In this document: piece after piece, positions 34,658 through 43,630 of the stretch | Layout: every line of letters starts with the position of its first letter | Numbering within the stretch: the first letter of the stretch is position 1 | Source: Microbacterium sp. AB | Lineage (GTDB): Bacteria; Actinomycetota; Actinomycetes; Actinomycetales; Microbacteriaceae | Length of the DNA: 64,000 bases | Direction of reading: 5' to 3' | NCBI RefSeq assembly: GCF_032878875.1 | Contig: NZ_CP118157.1 | Span: forward strand, 2,790,001-2,854,000 | Made by a program: the position numbers and the translations under genes | Notes under the pieces: generated by a model | Told to the model about the DNA's origin: nothing | Seen by the model: only the letters and a program-made list of their open reading frames with translations | Database searches by the model: none

Positions 34658-36749
34658 ATCGGCCCTGCCGCGACTCGACGATCGTCCTGAGCTCGGGGTC
34701 GAGCAGCGCATCCCGGAACGACATGGTAAACGCGACCGACAGATGGTTCGAGTCCTGGTACGCGGGGATGCTGCCCACGATCGCATGACAGACGTCCTCA
34801 TCGCACAGGACATCGGTGTAGTCCACGAAATGCAAGGCCGGATCGTCGATCGCCTCTGCCGCGCGTTGGAGTCCCGTCTCTCTGCGGGCCTCGTCGCGCG
34901 GGCGTGAGCAAGGATCCATGGTCTCGGCGCCTTCGGCAAGCACGCAGTCCACGATCGGCTCAGACAACGTCGGGACGTCGTCGATGACGATCACGTCCTT
35001 GCCTGCCTCCAGCCAGAGCGTCCATGCCTCCATATATCCCGTGCCGGGGTCTGCGGTGCCGTCCTCGTAGCGGTAGGCATTCGCGCGCGCGCTGGTCACC
35101 ACGACGTCGATGGAAGGGTCATTCGCGATCTCGCGGATCAGGGTGTCGCGCCAGGTCCAGCATTCCGCCGGGCTCGCGGAACCACCGGATATGCGGAGGT
35201 CGGGATCCAGACTCGGGACGCAGCCGCCGAGCAGGTGCGTCGTGATGCGCATCCCGTAGTCGTCGGATAGGTTGCGGACCGCCATTCGCCACATCGACAG
35301 ATGGGAGTCTCCAATGAGCGCGACGTTCAGCGACTGCTCGCCCTCCGGCACTCCCGCCACGCATTCGCTCGACGACACTCCGGCTATGCCGTCGTCCGAG
35401 CAGGCGAACCACTCTGTTCCCCCTGCCTCGCCCGCGAACGTGTCGGTGGGAGCGTCCTCGAGATACGTGGCGTCCGCGAGGAGATGCGAGGCGGGACAAT
35501 CCGCTCCGCTGAGCACGGCTTGTGCACCGAAGCAGTCGCCTCCTTCGGCAGCTTGCGCCATCAGCTCCGCGTGCACGGCGTCGGCGCGCATCTGCGCGAT
35601 CGCGGTTCCGCCGAGCAGTCCTCCGCCGACCACTGTCATCGCGACGAGCGCGGCCGCCAGCACCTTACGAGGGCGCATAGCGGCCAGCGGCCCGAAGCGC
35701 ACCGGGTCCTCGACGAAGCGCTTGGTGAGCGCGGCGAGCACCAACGTGATGATGAGGATCACCACCTTCTCGCTCGCCAAGAGGTCGTGTCCGAGGAGGT
35801 ACGGAGCGACGACGATGAGCGGGAAGTGCCAGAGATACGCCGAATAGCTGATGTCGCCGAGCGCCTGCACCGGACGCCAGCCCGTCACGTCTCGGAGCGC
35901 CCAGGGATGATCCGCCTCGCCGATGCCGATCACGAGCATCGTGGCGACGACGGGGAGCAAGGCCGCCCAGCCCGGCACGCCAGAGGCAGAGTCGAGGACG
36001 AAAGCGCTCGATGCGAGCGCCGCCCATCCGATCCACACGAGGGGCAGGAGCCGGAGACGCCATCTGTCGGTTACTGCCGGCATCAGAGCCAGGAGTCCTC
36101 CCGCTGCGAACTCCCATGCCCGAGCAGTCGTCTGGAAGTACGCCGCCTCAGGTTCGGCGCCCACCGCGTGCTGCGCCCACAGGAGCGAGGCGAGCAGGAT
36201 GAGCGAGAGGGCTATGACGAGCACCCTCCGTTGGGTCCGTGCTGCAAGCTTGCGGGAGAGAAAGAACACCGCGACGAGGATCACCGGCCAGAGCAGGTAG
36301 AACTGCTCCTCCACGGAAAGCGACCAGTAGTGCACGACGAGCGTCTGCCCGGCCTCCTGCGCGAAATAGTCGAGCGACTGACCCGCGAGCGCCCAGTTGA
36401 GCACATACAGCGCAGCCCAGCCGATCTGAGCGAGGTCGTCCTGCCGCACGGCTGAGGGGAGGACGAAGAATGCCAACGCCGCGCTGACGAGCAGCACGAG
36501 CAACGCCGCCGGCAGGAGCCGCCTGGCACGTCTCGCCCAGAAGCGTCCGAGTGCGATACGTCCTGACTGGTCCTGTTCGCGCAGGAGATGCGACGTGATG
36601 AGGAAGCCCGAGACGACGAAGAAGACGTCGACCCCGACGTATCCTCCGGGAGCGTGCTCCGGCCACAGGTGGTTGAGGATCACGAAGAGCACCGCGACCG
36701 CGCGGAGCGCCTGGATGTCGCCGCGGAGCGGCGGTCGTTGAGTGATCAC
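34656..36749 (-). CDS. OatA-like acyltransferase: AT3 membrane domain plus SGNH domain
   Basis: A 697-residue protein of the same architecture as the ones at 24503 and 36805. AT3 features: LRGDIQALRAVAVLFVILNH, GGYVGVDVFFVVSGFLITSH, FWARRARRLLPAAL and WSLSVEEQFYLLWPVILVAV, with about ten membrane helices to residue 340 and an eleventh near 375. The SGNH domain has VALIGDSHLSMWRMA and the closing DxxH in YQDSNHLSVAFTM, so both ends of the catalytic set are present. It should acylate a surface glycan. The start codon is GTG with no clear ribosome site. Confidence 0.92.
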   Translation of the reverse strand: MITQRPPLRGDIQALRAVAVLFVILNHLWPEHAPGGYVGVDVFFVVSGFLITSHLLREQDQSGRIALGRFWARRARRLLPAALLVLLVSAALAFFVLPSAVRQDDLAQIGWAALYVLNWALAGQSLDYFAQEAGQTLVVHYWSLSVEEQFYLLWPVILVAVFFLSRKLAARTQRRVLVIALSLILLASLLWAQHAVGAEPEAAYFQTTARAWEFAAGGLLALMPAVTDRWRLRLLPLVWIGWAALASSAFVLDSASGVPGWAALLPVVATMLVIGIGEADHPWALRDVTGWRPVQALGDISYSAYLWHFPLIVVAPYLLGHDLLASEKVVILIITLVLAALTKRFVEDPVRFGPLAAMRPRKVLAAALVAMTVVGGGLLGGTAIAQMRADAVHAELMAQAAEGGDCFGAQAVLSGADCPASHLLADATYLEDAPTDTFAGEAGGTEWFACSDDGIAGVSSSECVAGVPEGEQSLNVALIGDSHLSMWRMAVRNLSDDYGMRITTHLLGGCVPSLDPDLRISGGSASPAECWTWRDTLIREIANDPSIDVVVTSARANAYRYEDGTADPGTGYMEAWTLWLEAGKDVIVIDDVPTLSEPIVDCVLAEGAETMDPCSRPRDEARRETGLQRAAEAIDDPALHFVDYTDVLCDEDVCHAIVGSIPAYQDSNHLSVAFTMSFRDALLDPELRTIVESRQGR

Positions 36750-36804
36750 GGACCGAGCCTAGGGTGTTGCGACGGCTCTGCGCGGCGAGGGTGATCGACC
36801 GTTC

Positions 36805-38928
36805 TCAGCCATGCACGGATTTCTCGATCCTGTCCCACATCGACACGCCGATACTTCTCGCATACGCGTCCGATGGGTGAGCGCCATCCGGACGCGCGAG
36901 GTAACCGTCGATCACGGGCGGGCAGACGTCGTCGATGCAGAAGTACCAGCGGCTGTCTATCAGCGGCACTCCCGTCGCCTCCGTCGCCCGTCGCATCGCC
37001 GTGAGATGGCTCTGGCCACCGGCCACGAAGGTGCAGGCGAGCGGTCCGTCGTACTCGTCGAAGCAGTCGCCCATCGAACGCGTACGCGGCACGGAGGTGA
37101 TCACCATCGTCTCACCTGCACCTGCCACCGTCTCTATCGTGTGCGTCATGCCGTCCGACACCTCTGCGATGGCATCGTCCCCCTCTGCCCCGTCCTCAAG
37201 GCGCGAGACGGTCGTCGACGTCTCGCTCAACAACACGAGGTCCGGCGCCGTCGCCGCGACGTACTCGAAAGCACGTTCGCGGAAGTCGTCGCATCCGGGA
37301 TATCGGGTTCCCGTGTCGCGCACGACGGACACGTCTGACGCGGGACACATCTCCGCGGTGAGGTCGACGATCCGCCATCCTTCGTCTGCGAGCACGTCGT
37401 CCAACGCCGTCGCCCAGGTGATGGCCACGGAGTCTCCCAGGATGACAAGCGTCTTATCCCCCACGGGATCGCCGTAGACGCATCGCTCAACGAGGTCGTC
37501 GAACGCGTCCGCAGGATTCATTCCTTCGCCCAGACAATGATCTACCGACCACGCCCGCACGTACTTCTCGCTCCGGGCGGACCCCACACGAGGGGTCAGG
37601 TCACTCGGCCATTCCTCGACGGCGAGCGCCTCCACCACCGTCTGGTTCGCTTCCGGCGAGGCCAGGGCCTCCGGAGAGATCTGGTCGAGAGGGTTCTTCA
37701 CGGGCACGAGTATGAGACCGGCGACGATCGCGGCCACGGTGGCGACGCTGGCCGCGCCCGCCGTGATCAGACCTCGACGTCGAGAGCGGAGCCAGCTGCC
37801 CCAGCCGGGGCGCGTCGCGCCCGGTGCGAGGAGAGGCGACTTGTGGAGAGGCTCCTCGACGAGGTGATACGCACAGACGCTGAGGGCGAACGCCACCGCG
37901 AGGAAGACGAGGTCTCCCTTGCGGCCCGCGTCGGGATAGAGGAACGTCCCGACGATGATGACGGGGAAATGCCAGAGGTAGAGGCTGTAGGAGATGTTGC
38001 CGACATAGACGGCGACGGGGTTCCTGAGCAGAGGGTTCGCCCGCGCCTCCCGTCCGATGCCCGAGACGATGACCGCAGCTGCGCCCAACGTCGGGAGAAG
38101 CGCCCCCGGTGCCGGCCATGGCGTCGCGGAGTCGAGAAGGAACAGCGATGCCAGCATCGCGATGATTCCGCCGTAGACCAGCACGACCCTGGACCATCCC
38201 GTCAGTCCCTGGAAGACCGGCGCCAGGACGGCGAGAAGGGCTCCGAGGCCGAGCTCCCACCCGCGAGTGAGCGTGGAGAAGTACGCGACGGACGGTGCCG
38301 TGATCGCCTGGATCAGTGCCCAACCGAACGACAGTACGATGATGACGCCGATCGCGCTCCCTGCGACAGAACGCGCGCCCCGCGACGTGAGCGCACCGCG
38401 CCGCGCGAACAGGAGCAGGAGGAGGAGAAGGAGCCACGGCCAGACGAGATAGAACTGCTCCTCCACCGACAGCGACCAATAGTGCTGCAGCGGCGACGTC
38501 CCGGAGTTCTCGTCGAAGTAGTCGGTGCTGTTGCTCGCCAGGTGCCAGTTCTGGACGAAGAGGAACGACCAGAGGCCGTCCCAGACAACACCCCTCGCCT
38601 TCGACGCCGGGAGCAGAAAATATCCCACGACCGCGGTGGTCAGGATCACCAGCGTGGCCGCGGGCACGAGCCGTTTCGCTCGGCGCGTGTAGAAGACGCG
38701 GAACGAGATCGTCCCCGACCGCTCGTACTCGCGCAGCAGCAGCCCGGTGATGAGGAAACCGGAGATGACGAAGAAGATGTCGACGCCGACGAAGCCACCG
38801 GGCAGGCGATTGGCCCACAGGTGGTTCCCGACGACCGCGAGTACCGCCAGCGCACGCAGTCCTTGGATGTCGCGGCGTTGAGCGCTGCGGATAGACCGAT
38901 CGTGCGTATCAGTTGATGTAGTGGTCAA
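36805..38928 (-). CDS. OatA-like acyltransferase: AT3 membrane domain plus SGNH domain
   Basis: A 707-residue protein. Its AT3 part carries RDIQGLRALAVLAVVGNHLW, GGFVGVDIFFVISGFLITGL, FYTRRAKRLVPAATLVI and WSLSVEEQFYLVWPWLLLLL. The SGNH part carries TLVILGDSVAITWATALDDV and the final DxxH in ARPDGAHPSDAYARS. It starts at a TTG with CGGAG about 8 nt upstream; no ATG precedes the conserved region. It lies 55 bp upstream of the sister gene at 34656 and probably shares its transcript. Two adjacent paralogues with differing SGNH domains suggest two acyl acceptors or two acyl groups. Confidence 0.92.
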   Translation of the reverse strand: MTTTSTDTHDRSIRSAQRRDIQGLRALAVLAVVGNHLWANRLPGGFVGVDIFFVISGFLITGLLLREYERSGTISFRVFYTRRAKRLVPAATLVILTTAVVGYFLLPASKARGVVWDGLWSFLFVQNWHLASNSTDYFDENSGTSPLQHYWSLSVEEQFYLVWPWLLLLLLLLFARRGALTSRGARSVAGSAIGVIIVLSFGWALIQAITAPSVAYFSTLTRGWELGLGALLAVLAPVFQGLTGWSRVVLVYGGIIAMLASLFLLDSATPWPAPGALLPTLGAAAVIVSGIGREARANPLLRNPVAVYVGNISYSLYLWHFPVIIVGTFLYPDAGRKGDLVFLAVAFALSVCAYHLVEEPLHKSPLLAPGATRPGWGSWLRSRRRGLITAGAASVATVAAIVAGLILVPVKNPLDQISPEALASPEANQTVVEALAVEEWPSDLTPRVGSARSEKYVRAWSVDHCLGEGMNPADAFDDLVERCVYGDPVGDKTLVILGDSVAITWATALDDVLADEGWRIVDLTAEMCPASDVSVVRDTGTRYPGCDDFRERAFEYVAATAPDLVLLSETSTTVSRLEDGAEGDDAIAEVSDGMTHTIETVAGAGETMVITSVPRTRSMGDCFDEYDGPLACTFVAGGQSHLTAMRRATEATGVPLIDSRWYFCIDDVCPPVIDGYLARPDGAHPSDAYARSIGVSMWDRIEKSVHG

Positions 38929-39058
38929 CGTGCAACTCCGGCATCGCCTCTGCGCGGAGGACCCCTCCGCGCAGAGGGAGAGAGCTCGACGCCGTTCCGC
39001 AGTCGGTCATCGACATGCCGCCCGATGTCGGCAGCGCACGGGAGCACTCTACGACGGT

Positions 39059-39347
39059 TCAGGTACTTTCCCGACGCGCCAAGTCGAAAACGCACTCGCT
39101 CATCGCTTGGAAGCGATAATCGCCTCCGCTCGCGAAAGACGAAGCGAGGAGCCGTTCTTGATCTGCCATCGCATCCCTCAATCCGTCGTTCCATTTTTCG
39201 ACAAATGTCGAAACAGCGTTTCTCAGCGAGGCGGATGAGACATCACGGCAGGTTGTCCCCGTTGCTCGCTCCATAGACGGCATTCCCCGAGACCTCCCTG
39301 ACCGCTACGCCGGCGGGAATCGAGATTCCGTCGCGCTTGCTCCTCAC
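39059..39347 (-). pseudogene. WXG100/ESX-like small protein gene with a frameshift
   Basis: Two minus-strand frames join into one plausible 96-residue protein. The first (from GTG at 39347) reads RDGISIPAGVAVREVSGNAV then YGASNGDNLP and stops at 39243-39245. Removing one T near 39245 continues the reading as DVSSASLRNAVSTFVEKWND, then GLRDAMADQERLLASSFASG and ends at 39059. Size and pattern (aromatic-W-x-x-G-like FVEKWNDGL in a helical hairpin) resemble type VII secretion WXG100-like proteins of actinobacteria. Local GC is lower than around it. Either the gene is broken or the assembly has a 1-base error. Family assignment is tentative. Confidence 0.45.
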
Positions 39348-39436
39348 TGGTCCGCGACGGTGTTCCCGGCGACGCGTATCGACTACCGGCCACGGCCGTT
39401 CGACAGCCTCGCAGCCAAGGCCGGTAGCCTGGACTC

Positions 39437-39661
39437 GTGCAGAAGTCTCGATTCGTCTGGGCGCCCGTGATCCCGTTCGCATTTGTGACGACGCTCGGGT
39501 ACGCGTGCCTCATCGCAGCCTGGCTGCTCGACGACTGGCGTCTGGGTATCGCCGTCGCATGGGGTGCGATCACGTTGGTCTGCTTCGTCAGCTCCTATAT
39601 CTGGCAGCGCGTTGCTCATCGCGCGCAACAGGATCCTGTCCCGCCGCAGTTGATCAGGTGA
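39437..39661 (+). CDS. small two-helix membrane protein of unknown function
   Basis: A 74-residue protein with two hydrophobic stretches (VIPFAFVTTLGYACLIAAWL and IAVAWGAITLVCFVSSYIW) and a short basic tail. The start is GTG; no ribosome site is visible, but TAGCCT about 7 bp upstream could be the -10 box of a leaderless promoter. No family recognised. The opposite strand has no good alternative frame here, and the hydrophobic pattern supports a real gene. It lies alone between the acyltransferase cluster and the duplicated region. Confidence 0.55.
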   Translation: MQKSRFVWAPVIPFAFVTTLGYACLIAAWLLDDWRLGIAVAWGAITLVCFVSSYIWQRVAHRAQQDPVPPQLIR

Positions 39662-39757
39662 CCGGCAGCTCGGTCGCCGATCACGTTGCCTGATCCGCCC
39701 CATGGCCTCTCCTTCCGATGTCGGGGGCCAGCCCGTCCAGGCCGCATCGTCGGACAC

Positions 39758-40051
39758 TCACCCCAGCAGCCCTCGCAGGAACCGCCGCCGCACCCCTGAG
39801 ATGTCCGTGCCGGACCGCGTCGGATGGACGCGGTTCGTGAGGAGCACCGCCACCCGTCCGCTCTGCAGTGACATGGCGAAACAGGTCCCGGTGAATCCGG
39901 TGTGCCCGACGGCGTCGACGTCCCCCATCCACGACCGATCACGCACCCGCAGACCGATCGCCTGCCCGTAACCGACGGCCGACACGACCGCCGGGGTCGT
40001 CATCATCCGCACGCTCGATGCCGACAGCACCGAACCCTCGCATGGGGGCAA
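39758..40051 (-). pseudogene. C-terminal fragment of a serine hydrolase gene (copy of the gene at 43631)
   Basis: An open frame of 97 codons whose product matches the last about 92 residues of the complete beta-lactamase-like serine hydrolase at 43631-44596: the shared VLSASSVRMMTTP, GLRVRDRSWMGDVDAVGHTG and TNRVHPTRSGTDISGVRRRF are nearly identical. The catalytic SxxK and YSD regions are absent, and the similarity ends abruptly at 40041, so this is a remnant and not a gene. It marks the left edge of the scarred region 39765-43914. Confidence 0.85.
39765..40041. repeat. 277-bp direct repeat, left copy
   Basis: Aligned without gaps to 43638-43914 (offset 3873 bp), with 13 differences counted by eye, about 95% identity. 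It holds the 3' end of the serine hydrolase gene in the same orientation as the intact copy. Confidence 0.9.
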
Positions 40052-40107
40052 TTGCGCTTGTCTCGTTCATCGGCTCATGCATCTGGCGCTGCTGTCCGGA
40101 GACATGA

Positions 40108-40147
40108 AAGAGGTCCTGTCGAAGCCTCGGCTTCGACAGGACCTCTT
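40108..40147 (-). terminator. 18-bp perfect hairpin terminator of the surface protein gene
   Basis: The arms AAGAGGTCCTGTCGAAGC (40108-40125) and GCTTCGACAGGACCTCTT (40130-40147) pair perfectly around a CTCG loop. It begins 11 bp beyond the stop codon of the leftward surface protein gene. No long T-run follows, as is common in high-GC actinobacteria. Confidence 0.85.
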
Positions 40148-40158
40148 CAGCGGACCAG

Positions 40159-42039
40159 TCAGCTGGAGCGCGAGCGCAACACGAGGACGAGCCATCCCCC
40201 GACGAGCAGCGAAAGCGCAACACCGGCGAAGACCCAGTCGCTTCCGGCGGAATCGGTGACGACGAGGTCTGTGTGCGGCTCGTCGTCGGTTGGCGCCACC
40301 ACCGGCTGCGTCGGAGTCGGCGCCGGTGTCGGCTCGGAGGTGCCCGGCGCATCCGGCGTCGAAGAAGCAGGCTCATCAGCGTGGTCCTGCGGCACGGGGG
40401 TCGACTCATCCGGCTTCGGCGACGGAGTCGTGGGGTCCGGTGTGGGCACCGGCTCCGAAGGCGACGGACTCGGTTCCGGTTCCGGTTCCGGAGCCGGTTC
40501 AGGCGACGGAGTCGGTGTCGATTCCGGTGTCACCTCCGGTGTCGGAGTCGGAGTCGGAGTCGGTTCCGAAGGCGACGGTGTCGGTGTTACCTCCGGCGTC
40601 GGTTCAGGCGTCGACTCCGGAGTCGGTGTCGGAGTCGGAGTCGGAGTCACCTCCGGAGTCGGAGTCGGAGTCGGAGTCACCTCCGGAGTCGGAGTCACCT
40701 CCGGCGTCGGGGTCGGTGTCACCTCCGGCGTCGGACTCGGCTCTGGAACGACCGATGTCCCCTCGTTCGTCAGAGTGACCGTCACCGTCTCACCGGTACC
40801 CAGCGCGAAGTCGTTGTCGGAGAAGACCGGGGTCTCCCACCTCACATCTGCCGGGTCTTCAGGGAGATTCTCCTCGAGATGGACGATCGAGCCGGCCGCG
40901 TAATCGGGACTCGTCCAGGTCGAGCCCTCGGTCACGCTGAAGACGCCTTCCGATGTCGACCCGTCCGGCGAGGTGACCGTATACGTCCCCTCGAAGACAA
41001 TGCCGTCGACGGGATCGCCGTTCCAGATCACCGTCTTCTCGATCACGAAGGACCCGACCGAATCGCCCGATCCCGTGCCCCCGCCGCCGAACCGCAAGAC
41101 CTCTCCGATGACTTCGACGCGCGTCTCGCCTTCGATCTCGACGGAGGCGCCGTTCGAGTACGTTTCGGCAGCTCCGCCATCCGTCGCGTACGTGTGATAG
41201 CGGACCGCGTAGACCCAGCCCTCCTGCGATGTGAAATCGACGCGTGCGCCGTCATCCGACACGACGAAGGCATCCGCCGGAAGTTCGCGCCAGTTCACCG
41301 GGGCGCCTGTCCCGGGGTCGAACTCATCCGTGCCGACGAGGACCGTGTCTTCAGCGATGAGATCGAGATTCTCGCCGCCCGTGTCGATCACGGTGACGTC
41401 GATGCCTCCCTCGCCCACCGTGGTTCCGGGCCCCGAACGGACGTTGACCTCCCACCAGATGGTGTCGTCCGTACGGTCGTACCACCCCCACTTTCCGTTC
41501 CACTGGCCTCCCCATTCGCAGTCGTCGCAGGAGCCTTCCGGCGGTGTCACCGTGATGCTCGTCGAGAGGTCGTCGAACTCATAGACGACCTCGGTCTCTT
41601 CTGTGACCTCCGTCGTCACCTGCACCCAGAAAGCGAAGGTTCCCTCGAGATTGAGCGGATGCGCGGCGATGTAGTCGCTGTCGAGGTCGCACACGATCTG
41701 CGTCTGCGACACCTCGCAGTGGCCCATCTCCACGCCATCCGGGTCGAGCAGGGCGAAGTCATCGGTGAGTCCCTGCAGGTCACCCGGAAGATCGACGACG
41801 AAGCCGGCGGGTGTCTGCGGGTTGTCCGGGAGGGTCCAATGCCCGCTGATCTCCGCATCGGCACCGGACGCGACCTCGTCGGATGTGAACTCTAGCTGGT
41901 CGATGGTCGCTTCCGTCGTGTACGGGGGCGCTGCGACTGCGGCACCTGCTCCGATCGACGCGAGCGCGAGCGATGCGAGCGCCGTCGCGGCTGCGAACAA
42001 CCGTGACCGACGTTTCCGTGATCTCATCCTTGATCCCAT
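40159..42039 (-). CDS. cell-surface adhesin-like protein with DUF5979-type domain and Pro/Thr-rich stalk
   Basis: A 626-residue exported protein. A signal peptide (basic [10 protein letters not shown], hydrophobic core, cleavage near AVAA at residue 37) is followed by an adhesin-like beta domain (about 38-175, containing [20 protein letters not shown]), a second beta domain (about 180-310), and a DUF5979-like domain (about 320-425: [20 protein letters not shown]). A stalk of [15 protein letters not shown] repeats runs to about residue 560. The C-terminus has a hydrophobic helix and a basic RSRSS tail as in sortase substrates, but the expected LPXTG is replaced by LVVTDSAG. The start at 42039 has GAGGG upstream. 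A cell-wall adhesin or matrix protein is likely, though its attachment is unclear. Confidence 0.83.
   Translation of the reverse strand: MGSRMRSRKRRSRLFAAATALASLALASIGAGAAVAAPPYTTEATIDQLEFTSDEVASGADAEISGHWTLPDNPQTPAGFVVDLPGDLQGLTDDFALLDPDGVEMGHCEVSQTQIVCDLDSDYIAAHPLNLEGTFAFWVQVTTEVTEETEVVYEFDDLSTSITVTPPEGSCDDCEWGGQWNGKWGWYDRTDDTIWWEVNVRSGPGTTVGEGGIDVTVIDTGGENLDLIAEDTVLVGTDEFDPGTGAPVNWRELPADAFVVSDDGARVDFTSQEGWVYAVRYHTYATDGGAAETYSNGASVEIEGETRVEVIGEVLRFGGGGTGSGDSVGSFVIEKTVIWNGDPVDGIVFEGTYTVTSPDGSTSEGVFSVTEGSTWTSPDYAAGSIVHLEENLPEDPADVRWETPVFSDNDFALGTGETVTVTLTNEGTSVVPEPSPTPEVTPTPTPEVTPTPEVTPTPTPTPEVTPTPTPTPTPESTPEPTPEVTPTPSPSEPTPTPTPTPEVTPESTPTPSPEPAPEPEPEPSPSPSEPVPTPDPTTPSPKPDESTPVPQDHADEPASSTPDAPGTSEPTPAPTPTQPVVAPTDDEPHTDLVVTDSAGSDWVFAGVALSLLVGGWLVLVLRSRSS
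40440..40750 (-). repeat. short tandem repeats coding for the Pro/Thr stalk
   Basis: Hexanucleotide and larger tandem units, such as GGAGTC and GGTGTC on the plus strand, repeat imperfectly with interspersed ACCTCC. They encode alternating PTP, PEVTP and PEP units. The densest and most regular part is about 40535-40700. The array is prone to slippage, so length variation between strains is likely. Confidence 0.85.
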
Positions 42040-42204
42040 CCCGCCACCCTCGGGATGCGGGTAGCCGTCACTGATGAGACCTCGGACGTGCCCGTTCGTT
42101 ACGCGGGTCTCGACCGATTTCGAGCGGCGCCTTCACAGCACGCGGCGGGAACCGGGCCCATCTGAGCTGGTCGGAGACGGATCGGCCGACGCCCGCCTCG
42201 CCGC

Positions 42205-42895
42205 CTATCCGATCCCGAGGTTGCCCCGAAGCGTCGTGCCCGAGTACTCGGTCTTGAACACGCCGAGCTCTTGCAAGTGCGGGATCACCGCCCTGCCGAA
42301 CTCGTCGAACGTGCCGGGGAAGTGCGTCGGAGTGATCAGGAACCCGTCCGCGGCACCAGACGCGAAGATCTCGGCGAGCCCCTTCGCCACCTCGCGCCCT
42401 GTGCCCACGATCTGCGGCGTCAGCTCACTCTGTGAGAATTCCACGGCGGCATCTGCGATCGTCGCCGTTCCCCTGCGGGAGCCGAGCAGCTCATCGAGCG
42501 CGGCGATGGCCCTGCAGCCTCGTTGCTCGTCCGTGGCCCGCTCGTCGAGGACCTTGAGGTACGGCTCTTCCGGGTCGACCTGCGAGAGGTCAAGTCTCGA
42601 GAAGTGGCCGAAGAACACCAACGCGGCTTCGGGCGTCACGAGCTCGCGAAGATAGTCGCGCCGGGCGCGCGCGATGTCGGTCGTCTCCCCCTTGATCGGC
42701 TGCACCGCGGCGAACAGCTTGATCCTCTCCGCCTCGCGTCCGATGGCGGTGGCACGTCGCTGGATGTCGCGCTTCTTCGCGAGCAGCTCCTCCGCCGTGC
42801 GCTCGATCGCGAAGATGACGTCTCCCCACCGTGCGCCGAAATCCCTCCCACGAGGGGAATCGCCGGCTTGCAGCAACACCGGCGCGGCCCCCGCG
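42205..42895 (-). pseudogene. NtaA/SnaA/DszA-type monooxygenase gene, C-terminal half only
   Basis: The frame codes for about 230 residues matching the second half of the family: PVLLQAGDSPRGRDFGARWG, DVIFAIERTAEELLAKKRDI, TPEAALVFFGHFSRLDLSQV and the typical end FKTEYSGTTLRGNLGIG. The flavin-binding first half is missing: at about 42885-42899 the frame passes straight into a truncated IS3 transposase gene. It cannot encode an active monooxygenase. It is a third member of the family in the window, separate from those at 12129 and 15119. Confidence 0.85.
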
Positions 42896-43184
42896 CGCGT
42901 GTCACTCCGCGCAGCCCATCGCGGCGCATCAACCGCTCGACCGTGCAGCGTGCGAGCTTGTGCCCTTCACAGCGCAGTTGAGCATGCACCTTCCTGACCC
43001 CGTAGACCCCGAGGTTCTCACTGTGCACCCGGTGGATCTGCGTCAGCGCGACTTCGTCGCTCACCGCCCGCGCAGACGGCTCGGCTGTCTTAGACGCGTA
43101 GTACGTCGACGGGGCGATCGGCAGCTCCTCGCAGATCGGCTCGACCCCGAACTCGGACTTGTGCGCGTCGATGTAATCGACCAT
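42895..43184 (-). pseudogene. IS3-family transposase OrfB, N-terminal fragment
   Basis: The frame from ATG 43184 gives the OrfB start (MVDYIDAHKSEFGVEPICEE, LPIAPSTYYASKT, and the HTH_21 region VYGVRKVHAQLRCEGHKLAR with CTVERLMRRDGLRGVTR). After VTR it departs from the family and runs on in a different frame across the monooxygenase remnant. The DDE domain is absent. Confidence 0.83.
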
Positions 43185-43501
43185 CAACTGTGTGGGCGGT
43201 CGAGCTCCGCCGCGAAGAAAGCCGACGCGCTGCGCAAGATCGCGTTCGCCCGCCGCAACTCACCCACCTCCCGCTCCAGTTGCGCGATATGTTCCGCGTC
43301 ATCCGTCGACCGGCCCGGACGCAGGCCACCGTCGATCTCGGCACGCTGCACCCAGCCGCGCAACGTGTCGCTCGGAATCCCCAACTGCTGCCCGACCCGC
43401 GTGCACGCCCCGCGACGGCCACCGTCCTCGTCACGCGCGGCCAGAACCAGCCGCACCGCCCGGTCCTTCAACTCAGGCGGATACTTCCTCAACCTCGGCA
43501 T
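43184..43501 (-). CDS. IS3-family transposase OrfA
   Basis: A 105-residue protein with the OrfA helix-turn-helix (MPRLRKYPPELKDRAVRLVL, then RVGQQLGIPSDTLRGWVQRA) and a leucine-zipper-like coil (AEHIAQLEREVGELRRANAI). It binds the element ends in the complete transposon. Start chosen at 43501; three codons more are possible. Its stop and the OrfB start share a base in TGATG, the usual overlap of IS3 frames. Confidence 0.87.
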   Translation of the reverse strand: MPRLRKYPPELKDRAVRLVLAARDEDGGRRGACTRVGQQLGIPSDTLRGWVQRAEIDGGLRPGRSTDDAEHIAQLEREVGELRRANAILRSASAFFAAELDRPHS

Positions 43502-43630
43502 GCTCCACATCCTCTCGGGACCTCAGGAGCCTCCACCAAACCCGGGGCGCAACAGCGTCATCGTGCAGCAGACCCAAACGCAATCATGTCGTCCGGTTCC
43601 ACAGGATGACGTTCGCGGTCTTCCCTCGCT

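Larger units (their letters stand above)
42895..43551 (-). mobile_element. truncated IS3-family insertion sequence
   Basis: The upstream end is intact, with CCCCGGGTTTGGTGGAGGCT on the minus strand (about 43525-43545), the kind of terminal sequence seen in actinobacterial IS3 elements. It contains a complete OrfA and only the first about 95 residues of OrfB. The catalytic DDE integrase core and the other terminal repeat are missing, so the element is dead unless helped in trans. It is joined directly to the broken monooxygenase gene. Confidence 0.8.

Noticed and set aside
40535..40700. Tandem repeat considered as a possible CRISPR or regulatory array
   Set aside because: Units are 6-9 bp, contiguous and in frame, and encode the PTPTPEV stalk of the surface protein.
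40273..41895. 540-codon plus-strand frame opposite the surface protein gene
   Set aside because: Arginine-rich repetitive product arises from the antisense of the Pro/Thr repeat; signal peptide, domains and terminator all support the minus strand.
42636..43187. 183-codon continuous OrfB-like frame of the IS3 remnant
   Set aside because: Only the first about 95 residues match OrfB; the rest is the monooxygenase remnant read in the wrong frame.
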